Shown here piece after piece: positions 1 through 5,054 of a stretch of 6,520 bases of DNA; positions within the stretch are counted from its first letter, which is position 1, and each line of letters begins with the position of its first letter. Position numbers and translations under genes: made by a program. The DNA lies in assembly GCA_018671205.1 (NCBI GenBank), contig JABHIC010000258.1, forward strand, positions 1-6,520. The letters run 5' to 3'. Under the pieces are notes generated by a model. That model ran no database searches and was not told where the DNA came from. It saw only the letters and a list, made by a program, of their open reading frames with translations. The DNA is from Gammaproteobacteria bacterium (GTDB lineage: Bacteria > Pseudomonadota > Gammaproteobacteria > GCF-002020875).

Positions 1-210
1 CCCTGAGTTATCCAGCACCAGAACCACATCAACCCCTTGCCCAGCCGCTGTTGTTGCCATTCCTGTCACCAGTACATTATCCGTATCGATCGATGCACTA
101 TCCAATGGAGAGGTAACCGTCAGGGTTGGGGCTGCGCCCGCTAGACCTACACCAGCCATTGTCAGGAAAATCCCGACAACGGCCCCATTCACTTTTTTCA
201 ACAAAGACAT
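1..210 (-). CDS. Exported VWA-domain protein, N-terminal part (cut by the window edge)
   Basis: Seventy codons read from ATG at 208-210 to the left edge without a stop; the rest of the gene lies outside. Residues 1-26 are a typical Sec signal peptide: MSLLKK, then a hydrophobic core (VVGIFLTMAGVGLAG) and a likely cleavage near AGA-AP. Residues 28-56 (starting PTLTVTSPLDSASI and running to VLVTG) look like the first strands of a bacterial Ig-like domain. Residues 61-70 are DVVLVLDNSG, the beta-strand and beginning of a metal-ion-dependent adhesion site (DxSxS) that opens a VWA domain. VWA domains bind ligands or partner proteins through a divalent metal. The product is thus probably exported to the periplasm, surface or medium. 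An AAGGAG sequence at 218-223 lies 7 nt before the ATG and supports this start. It is separated from the block upstream by a 288-nt spacer and probably has its own promoter. Total size and C-terminal anchoring cannot be known from here. Confidence 0.85.
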   Translation of the reverse strand, partial: MSLLKKVNGAVVGIFLTMAGVGLAGAAPTLTVTSPLDSASIDTDNVLVTGMATTAAGQGVDVVLVLDNSG

Positions 211-217
211 ATCAATG

Positions 218-223
218 CTCCTT
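218..223 (-). promoter_or_regulatory. Ribosome binding site of the VWA gene
   Basis: AAGGAG on the minus strand, 7 nt before ATG 208-210. It is one of the two strongest Shine-Dalgarno matches in the window. It fixes the start of the partial VWA gene. Confidence 0.75.
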
Positions 224-266
224 CATCATAGTGGCCGCGAAAGAGACCACTCAAATTTTACAATAA

Positions 267-287
267 CAGACAGAACACTCCAGTCTG
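267..287. repeat. Imperfect 21-bp palindrome, possible operator
   Basis: CAGAC and GTCTG arms (5 bp, perfect) flank an 11-nt centre that has some further symmetric matches. It is about 57-77 nt before the VWA start codon and directly upstream of the TAAAAT -10 candidate. That is a position where an activator or repressor dimer could bind. A chance palindrome of this quality is possible, and I do not recognise it as the site of a named regulator. Confidence 0.25.
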
Positions 288-452
288 CTTACCGGTCAAC
301 TCATAATTTCTATGCTCTGTCAGCTTAAACCAACAACACAAACCTGTCAATTACTATAAAATATTACAAGAAAGCAAAGCACTGTGTTTTCAATGCATTA
401 CGCACATTTTTCTCAAGAATTATTTAATTTTCACAGGTTCGGTATTACTACC

Positions 453-474
453 TTAAGGGCACCTCTAAAAATTC
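453..474. other. Possible solitary insertion-sequence end next to a TTAA
   Basis: The 18 nt GGGCACCTCTAAAAATTC (457-474) directly follow TTAA (453-456). The GGGCACCTCTAAAAA type of end resembles, from memory, terminal repeats of some IS5-group elements, which insert at YTAR targets; TTAA fits that rule. No second end and no transposase are visible in the window, so at most this is a remnant. The match is from memory and may be chance. Confidence 0.2.
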
Positions 475-498
475 ACTTTTTCAACAGTTGCCTGAAAC

Positions 499-1866
499 CT
501 ACTCATTGGAAAGGTGAAAAACCAGCACCTCACCCTCACCATGCTGCGGTTGCTCGTCAGAGGTCATCAACGGAGAACGGGAGTAGTGGGCCTGAAACGT
601 TCTCCCATTACCACAACGCAATAGGCAGTCTGCCTCTGATAACCCCGGCTCTATCCCCTCGACCAGCTGCTGCAGTGGTACCCCATTGAGCTGACCCGAT
701 TGATATCCCAAGCGGTTTACCGCAGACGAGTTGGTGTAGAGTACTCGCCCTGCAAGGTCTACCACAACCACCACCTCCGCTATACTGTTGAGGATTGCCT
801 CCAGCCAGTGCTGATGCTGAGAGACACTCTCAACCTCATATGCCACCTCTACCTGCTTTTTCCCCTTCTCTTCTGCCTGCTGTTTAACCCGCTGCCCGAG
901 CGCCTTCTGGACAGAGACAGTCTGCGCTATCGCAGCAATTTGGTGAAGAAAAACCTCCGTGGGATCATCCTTGTAGATCACCTCATGCTGCATGACCCCG
1001 CAGGAGATCAGCTTCACCTCTGATTTTAGTGCAAAGAAGAGTATCTTACAGTGATCGGTTGCTGGGTGCTGTTGCAGGGCCGAGGCCAGCACACAGCCAT
1101 CTTTCTCCGGCATCAAGTAGTCAATAATGGCAATATCAGGCTGAAACTCCTCAACCACCTCCTGCGCCTCATCCACCCCCTCTGCAACCATGACTTCATA
1201 GCCATCATTTCGCTGTAATAAAAAGCTATAGACAGCCAGAATGGTCGGTGAGTCGTCGACCAACAAAATCTGAACTCTCTGCTCCTGTAGCTGAGCCGAC
1301 CTCCCTTGTTCCAATGGAACATTCGGCACCTCATCCCCCTGTTGCAGACGTACATGACTCTCAGGCTCACTGCTCTGTAGTTGACGAGCATGGCTCCACT
1401 GTTTTACGAACAGGGTGGTGACTTGAAGCAACTCATTTTTGGTCACCGGCTTATTCATAAAGATAAAGTCGTTACCAATACGCTCGCGAATCTCACTTAG
1501 TTCATAATCTGCATAGGCGGTAATCAGGATAATGCGCACAGCCGGGTCTATGCCACGGACCATCTCTGCCGTCTTGAGCCCATCCCAGCCTGGAGGCATA
1601 CGCATATCGAGGAAAATCACCGCAAAAGGGTTCCCCTCTTCCAGTGCCTGTTCCACTCTCTGGTAACCTGCCTCTCCACTCAATTCGCTGTCAAGCTGAA
1701 ACAGTACCTCTTTTGGCTCTTCTACGGGTTCCGAGACCACCTCACCGAGCAGTGCATCTAACTGCTGCTCATACTCATCCTCACAGAGAATCGCACGATA
1801 GGTATCATGCACACTCTGCTCATCATCAATTGAGAGAACACGCCAGGGGGGAACCTTTACTTCCAT
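499..1866 (-). CDS. Response regulator with two receiver domains and a C-terminal PAS domain
   Basis: A 455-residue cytoplasmic signalling protein with no membrane segment. Receiver 1 (about 8-160) has the acidic pocket D14-D15-E16, phosphoacceptor D87 in FLDMRMPPGWDG, T116 and K139-P140. The DMRMPPGWDG version is typical of receivers joined to PAS/histidine kinase proteins, and there is an acidic insertion around 30-55. A polar linker (161-195) leads to receiver 2 (about 198-315), with D204-D205, D249 in IIDYLMPEKDG and K299. The switch Ser/Thr position there is F278 and the usual Pro after Lys is Asp300, so its signalling may be altered. A charged, probably coiled-coil stretch (320-350) leads to a PAS domain (352-452). 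The protein stops right after the final PAS strand (VLVFHLSNE), where relatives usually continue into a kinase or GGDEF domain. No DNA-binding or enzymatic output is present. It probably acts by protein contacts or within a phosphorelay. GGAG at 1876-1879, 9 nt before the ATG, overlaps the end of the transglycosylase gene (6-nt gap), suggesting translational coupling. Confidence 0.9.
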   Translation of the reverse strand: MEVKVPPWRVLSIDDEQSVHDTYRAILCEDEYEQQLDALLGEVVSEPVEEPKEVLFQLDSELSGEAGYQRVEQALEEGNPFAVIFLDMRMPPGWDGLKTAEMVRGIDPAVRIILITAYADYELSEIRERIGNDFIFMNKPVTKNELLQVTTLFVKQWSHARQLQSSEPESHVRLQQGDEVPNVPLEQGRSAQLQEQRVQILLVDDSPTILAVYSFLLQRNDGYEVMVAEGVDEAQEVVEEFQPDIAIIDYLMPEKDGCVLASALQQHPATDHCKILFFALKSEVKLISCGVMQHEVIYKDDPTEVFLHQIAAIAQTVSVQKALGQRVKQQAEEKGKKQVEVAYEVESVSQHQHWLEAILNSIAEVVVVVDLAGRVLYTNSSAVNRLGYQSGQLNGVPLQQLVEGIEPGLSEADCLLRCGNGRTFQAHYSRSPLMTSDEQPQHGEGEVLVFHLSNE

Positions 1867-1872
1867 CAGTCG

Positions 1873-2460
1873 TTACTCCATCAGTTTGTGAATGCGTTCC
1901 ACATAACGGCTCGTTTCTGTCGGGAGTGTCGCATTGAGATTGCTCCAGAGCGGCCACCTCTCCTCTTCTCCCCCCACGCGCCTGACCCGTTCAAGAATAC
2001 GGGAGCGACCCGCATTGTAGGCACCAAAAGTATAGTTGAACCGCTCTGAAACATCATCTATCGGCGAAAAAGTGAGAAACAGGTAACGATCATAGTAGAT
2101 TCCAGCGGCTATATTCCAGCGTGGATCTTCAATCTGGGCACGGCCAAACCCACTCCCTTTGAGGCGAATCTCCTCAAAGGTAGACGGCATCAATTGCATG
2201 ATCCCATAGGCTTTTTTGTGGCTTTCAACATCTGGACGGAGGTCAGATTCCGCAATCCCCTGAGCCTTGAACCAGTGCCAATCAACCAATGGGCCAAAAT
2301 AGTGTTTGGCCTGTTTTCTGAAATAGGGGTCGTAACGGTCTGTCCAGTAGTCCGACTCTACCTTCCTTAGATCAAGCGCATGCAAGGTAGAGGAAAAGCC
2401 AAACAAGAAGAGCCCACAGATTTTATATAAGTCCTGAACCCCTCCCATCAGACGAGCCAC
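1873..2460 (-). CDS. Exported lytic transglycosylase, SLT domain
   Basis: A 195-residue protein predicted to cleave the MurNAc-GlcNAc bond of peptidoglycan in the periplasm, leaving 1,6-anhydro-MurNAc ends. Residues 1-28 form a signal peptide (hydrophobic GLFLFGFSSTL, likely cut after LHA28), with no lipobox at the right place, so the product is probably soluble rather than a lipoprotein. The SLT fold starts near 60. Catalytic Glu71 lies in QGIAESDLRP, followed by YGIMQLMPSTF (85-95), the substrate-cleft segment NIAAGIYY (116-123) and GAYNAG (146-151). These are the standard motifs of family 1 enzymes, closest in style to the MltF catalytic domain, but the solute-binding domain of MltF is absent. 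The start is GTG at 2458-2460. ATG at 2446-2448 would give 191 residues. Neither has a clear Shine-Dalgarno, and the stop codon two codons upstream of the GTG rules out a longer form. It lies 18 nt after the DUF350 gene. Confidence 0.9.
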   Translation of the reverse strand: MARLMGGVQDLYKICGLFLFGFSSTLHALDLRKVESDYWTDRYDPYFRKQAKHYFGPLVDWHWFKAQGIAESDLRPDVESHKKAYGIMQLMPSTFEEIRLKGSGFGRAQIEDPRWNIAAGIYYDRYLFLTFSPIDDVSERFNYTFGAYNAGRSRILERVRRVGGEEERWPLWSNLNATLPTETSRYVERIHKLME

Positions 2461-2478
2461 TGCTTACCCACTCATGGG

Positions 2479-2715
2479 TTAATTGAGGCCCAGCCCAATC
2501 GCTAGCCCAAGTGCCACGCCTATGCCGATATAGAGCCCCATAATCATCTGTCCAACCGCCTGATTGCCCTTCTGCAGCTCCTCAGAGATACTGAAATCCA
2601 TGATATGGGCAAACATTCGGCAACCCACCCACATAAAGAGCAGGGTCAATACCCCTCCTATCATCACATAGATCAGATTAAGCAGGATAGGGTGTAGCGT
2701 ATCGATCATAATCAT
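2479..2715 (-). CDS. DUF350-type small inner-membrane protein
   Basis: 78 residues with two hydrophobic helices (about 8-32 and 53-77) joined by a short polar segment, FSISEELQKGNQAVG (41-55). This EL-x-KGN-x-AVG arrangement followed by a glycine-rich helix (GLYIGIGVALGLAIG) is the mark of the DUF350 family, whose members carry one or two such helix pairs. The biochemical role of DUF350 is not known to me. The short loop and small size make an oligomer in the inner membrane plausible, but that is inference. The start is the first ATG (2713-2715); a second ATG two codons in (2707-2709) is equally possible. No good Shine-Dalgarno precedes either, and the gene begins 6 nt after the CBS stop, so it may depend on coupled translation. 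The family call rests on motif recognition. Confidence 0.8.
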   Translation of the reverse strand: MIMIDTLHPILLNLIYVMIGGVLTLLFMWVGCRMFAHIMDFSISEELQKGNQAVGQMIMGLYIGIGVALGLAIGLGLN

Positions 2716-2721
2716 GAAAAT

Positions 2722-3183
2722 CTAGATCTTTACGCAGACATCAGCAATCACCTCTTTAAAGATCGCCTTATGCACATCACCAAGACTCATCATTCCCACC
2801 AGAAAGTCACCATCAACCACTGGAATACGACGAAAACGGTGGCGTACCATAAGAGAGGTCGCTTTCAGGATAGGCATATCTTCAGTGACGCCGATTACGC
2901 CCGTCGTCATTAGGTCACTCACCAGAAGATTAACCACCGCTGAATAGCCGGTCTCCATCTCTTCGAAATCAATCGTTCTGCCAAGATTCATGGTCTCCTC
3001 CAACGAGGGGAAAAGGTGGTGCAATACATCTTTCTCTGCAATAAAGCCCACCAGTTTATCCTCCTCATCCAGCACAGGAAGACCACTCACCCGATAGAGT
3101 GTCATCGCCGAGACAACCTCTCTCATTGGGGTATCCGACTTCACTGAACGCACATGGCGACTCATAATATCTTTTACCAGCAT
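2722..3183 (-). CDS. Two-CBS-domain protein
   Basis: A 153-residue stand-alone Bateman module. CBS1 (about 1-55) starts MLVKDIMSRHVRSVKSDTP and contains VSGLPVLDEEDKLVGFIAEKD (residues 32-52). CBS2 (about 88-145) contains VSDLMTTGVIGV, FRRIPVVDGD and LVGMMSLGDV. The helical insertion between them (57-85) includes LFPSLEETM and EEMETGY. CBS pairs usually bind adenine nucleotides (AMP, ATP, SAM or cyclic dinucleotides) and regulate a partner; no partner domain is fused here, so any target is a separate protein. The start is supported by GAGAGG at 3192-3197, 8 nt before the ATG. The gene lies 24 nt after the unrecognised 134-residue gene and 6 nt before the DUF350 gene. The membrane protein next door is an obvious candidate partner, by adjacency only. 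Confidence 0.9.
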   Translation of the reverse strand: MLVKDIMSRHVRSVKSDTPMREVVSAMTLYRVSGLPVLDEEDKLVGFIAEKDVLHHLFPSLEETMNLGRTIDFEEMETGYSAVVNLLVSDLMTTGVIGVTEDMPILKATSLMVRHRFRRIPVVDGDFLVGMMSLGDVHKAIFKEVIADVCVKI

Positions 3184-3207
3184 CTCTTCTACCTCTCCTT
3201 AGTCGGG

Positions 3208-3612
3208 CTAACCCACCTCGTTATGATGATCTTTATCGGTTTGTGCAACACTCTGCTCGGCCTGTTTTCGTAAGGCATCGTTATGCTCTTTAAAACCGGC
3301 ATGAACCGCCCTCGCCAACACACTCTGTTCTTCCAGTTTACCCCGTTCCAGAGCAAAGGCAACTGCAACCTCAATAATAAAGAGGTGATCCATCGTCAAC
3401 TGTGCCGGAGAGTCGCTCCCCTCCCCAATCAAGGCACTACCCTGCTCCTCCTGCTGATAGAGCTGTAACAGTGTATTAAGCAGATCATACACCTCCCCTA
3501 CCTTTCTGAACTCCGAGGCATGATAGGCTCCTTCAAGGCTGGCCATGCCGATTAGCCGCAATGCGGCAACAAAGTACTCATCAGGAATTGTGGGAATCTC
3601 AAACCGTTCCAT
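3208..3612 (-). CDS. Unrecognised soluble protein, mostly helical
   Basis: I do not recognise this family. From ATG 3610-3612 it is 134 residues (136 from ATG 3616-3618). There is no signal peptide or membrane segment. The N-terminal part (PTIPDEYFVAALRLIGMA, then SEFRKVGEVYDLLNTLL) and the middle (TMDHLFIIEVAVAFALERGKL, 73-93) look like amphipathic helices. A low-complexity Gln/Glu/Gly/Ser linker sits at about 53-70. The tail (about 105-134) is charged and His-rich, ending DKDHHNEVG. It has no enzyme motif that I can name. The inner start is preferred because AGGAGG at 3622-3627 is 9 nt before it, but only 3 nt before the outer ATG. The reading frame, strong ribosome site and operon position between cysG and the CBS gene argue that it is real. 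Its upstream junction overlaps the cysG stop, which suggests coupled expression with siroheme synthase. Confidence 0.8.
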   Translation of the reverse strand: MERFEIPTIPDEYFVAALRLIGMASLEGAYHASEFRKVGEVYDLLNTLLQLYQQEEQGSALIGEGSDSPAQLTMDHLFIIEVAVAFALERGKLEEQSVLARAVHAGFKEHNDALRKQAEQSVAQTDKDHHNEVG

Positions 3613-3621
3613 AACCATTAT

Positions 3622-3627
3622 CCTCCT
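3622..3627 (-). promoter_or_regulatory. Strong ribosome binding site overlapping the cysG stop codon
   Basis: AGGAGG whose first A is also the last base of the cysG TGA (3627-3629). It gives 3-nt spacing to ATG 3616-3618 and 9-nt spacing to ATG 3610-3612, so it favours the inner start of the following gene. It also means that ribosomes finishing cysG stop right on it. Confidence 0.7.
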
Positions 3628-5054
3628 CAGAATACTCTGGGTGCAATACTACGTTGCTCATCCGGTTGAAACCAATCAAGCTGATCATGTAACGTGACTA
3701 CGCTACCGATAATAATCAGTGTTGGAGGCTTAATATCGGAGTCTGCCACAATTTGCGGCAGACTCTCCAGGGTACCGATGTACTCCTCCTGGTCAGGAGT
3801 CGTCCCTTTCTGTACCAGAGCAGCCGGGGTGGCCGGCTCCATCCCATGCTCAATCAGCTTATTGGTAATGGTATCAATCCCCTTCAGTCCCATATAGAAG
3901 ACCACAGTCTGTCCGGGGTGGGCCAGCGCCTCCCAGTTGAGATCAGAACTCCCATCCTTGAGATGACCGGTTGCGAAGGTAACCGACTGGGCATGGTCAC
4001 GGTGGGTCAATGGGATACCCGCATAGGCAGAGATCCCTGATGCCGCAGTGATACCAGGAACAACCTGAAAGGGGACCTGTTTTTCGGCCAGCAACTCAAT
4101 CTCCTCTCCCCCCCGCCCAAAGATAAAGGGGTCTCCCCCCTTGAGGCGAGCCACTCGCTTTCCCTGTTGTGCCAGATCAACCAATAGCTGGTTGATCTGG
4201 TCCTGAGGCACGGAGTGGTTATCCCGCTCTTTACCGACATAGATCCGCTCTGCATCACGCCGTGTCAAATCGAGCACAGCCGGTGAGATGAGGCGATCAT
4301 AGACAATCACATCAGCCTGCTGCATCAACCGTAACGCACGGAAGGTAAGCAGGTCAGGATCCCCCGGCCCGCCACCAATAAGATAGACCTCCCCCTGGTC
4401 AAGCTGCTCTCCTCCTTCTGCCCGGCAACAGTGGGTAACCATCTCATCCATCGCCTGCTCTGCCTCCTGTTGACGACCAGAGAAGATCATCTCGGCAATC
4501 GGCCCCTGGAAAGCTTTTTCCCAGAAGAGCCGACGATACTGTGGCTCGATTTTTTCCTTTACCCGTTCACGAAAACGGGCCGCCAGCGTGGCAAAATGGC
4601 CATAGGCTGCGGGGATCATGGACTCCAGTCGAGCACGAATAAGTCGCGCCAACACAGGGGAGGCACCTCCGGTTGAGATCGCTGCCACCACGGGAGAGCG
4701 ATCAATAATGGAGGGGGTAATAAAGCTACAGAGCGCCGGGGTATCCACCACATTCACCGGAATATTCATCACTTTAGCACGCTCAGCAACCTGCCGGTTT
4801 ACCTCCTGCTGGTTCGTTGCGGCATAGACCAGTACCTGTCGTTCAAGCTGACGATCCTGATAGATTTCTGCACGCCACTCAACCTCTCCCTGCTGATAAA
4901 GTCTCTCTATCGTCGCTCCCAACTGTGGAGCCACCACCTCGATCCTCGCGCCCACACGCAACAGCATCTGCACTTTACGTGCGGCCACCTCCCCTCCCCC
5001 TACGACCAGACAGTCTCGACCACGCAGATCAATAAAAATAGGCAAATAATCCAT
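3627..5054 (-). CDS. cysG: Siroheme synthase (dehydrogenase/ferrochelatase plus uroporphyrinogen-III methyltransferase)
   Basis: A multifunctional cytosolic enzyme that makes siroheme from uroporphyrinogen III for sulfite and nitrite reductases. At 475 residues it is slightly longer than enteric CysG (457). The N-terminal half has an NAD-binding Rossmann motif (VVGGGEVAARK, 17-27), NVVD with Asp104 (the catalytic Asp position in Salmonella CysG), and SIIDRSP and STGGASPVLAR. A helical dimerisation region follows at about 145-215. The methyltransferase half has LIGGGPGDPDLLT (225-237), VYDRL with Asp253, RLKGGDPFIFGRGGEE (303-318), VPGITAASG (332-340), PLTHRD (348-353) and FYMG (386-389), all diagnostic for SAM-dependent uroporphyrinogen methyltransferases. 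Residues 1-135 align to Salmonella CysG, recalled from memory, without gaps. Position 128, the phosphoserine site there, is Thr here. The start is the ATG at 5052-5054 (MDYLP, as in the family), overlapping the serS stop as TGATG. A GTG at 5055-5057 would add one residue. Confidence 0.96.
   Translation of the reverse strand: MDYLPIFIDLRGRDCLVVGGGEVAARKVQMLLRVGARIEVVAPQLGATIERLYQQGEVEWRAEIYQDRQLERQVLVYAATNQQEVNRQVAERAKVMNIPVNVVDTPALCSFITPSIIDRSPVVAAISTGGASPVLARLIRARLESMIPAAYGHFATLAARFRERVKEKIEPQYRRLFWEKAFQGPIAEMIFSGRQQEAEQAMDEMVTHCCRAEGGEQLDQGEVYLIGGGPGDPDLLTFRALRLMQQADVIVYDRLISPAVLDLTRRDAERIYVGKERDNHSVPQDQINQLLVDLAQQGKRVARLKGGDPFIFGRGGEEIELLAEKQVPFQVVPGITAASGISAYAGIPLTHRDHAQSVTFATGHLKDGSSDLNWEALAHPGQTVVFYMGLKGIDTITNKLIEHGMEPATPAALVQKGTTPDQEEYIGTLESLPQIVADSDIKPPTLIIIGSVVTLHDQLDWFQPDEQRSIAPRVF

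Larger units (their letters stand above)
211..498 (-). promoter_or_regulatory. AT-rich spacer: leader and probable promoter region of the VWA gene
   Basis: These 288 nt lie between the response regulator stop (499-501) and the VWA start. They are visibly richer in A and T than the coding DNA on the right, and I see no protein with recognisable features in any frame. Candidate minus-strand promoter elements are TTGACA at 345-350 with a poor -10 (TAAGCT, 322-327, 17-nt spacer), and a separate good -10 match TAAAAT at 255-260 that has no good -35. The second would need an activator and would give a leader of about 40 nt; the first would give about 105 nt. An imperfect palindrome at 267-287 sits just upstream of the TAAAAT box. 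These are consensus matches by eye only. Confidence 0.4.

Noticed and set aside
440..500. Possible intrinsic terminator after the response regulator
   Set aside because: Only short or bulged hairpins (TTCAG/CTG-TGAA; GGTA/TACC) and an A5/T5 pair are present. None is GC-rich with a following T tract, so a terminator cannot be claimed.
384..689. Plus-strand open frame of about 100 codons across the spacer and the end of the response regulator
   Set aside because: Half of it is antisense to the well-supported PAS domain; the product has no recognisable domain and no Shine-Dalgarno that I can see.
1113..1391. Alternate minus-strand frame inside the response regulator
   Set aside because: It lies within the second receiver, whose frame carries the conserved Asp and Lys residues; the alternate product is rich in Arg and Trp and resembles nothing.
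499..1866. Frameshifted kinase or GGDEF remnant downstream of the PAS domain
   Set aside because: I read the spacer below 499 on the minus strand and saw early stops and no kinase or GGDEF motif, so no pseudogene is called.
3694..5035. Several plus-strand and one alternate-frame minus-strand open frames inside cysG
   Set aside because: All overlap the fully motif-supported cysG, and their products show no domain features.
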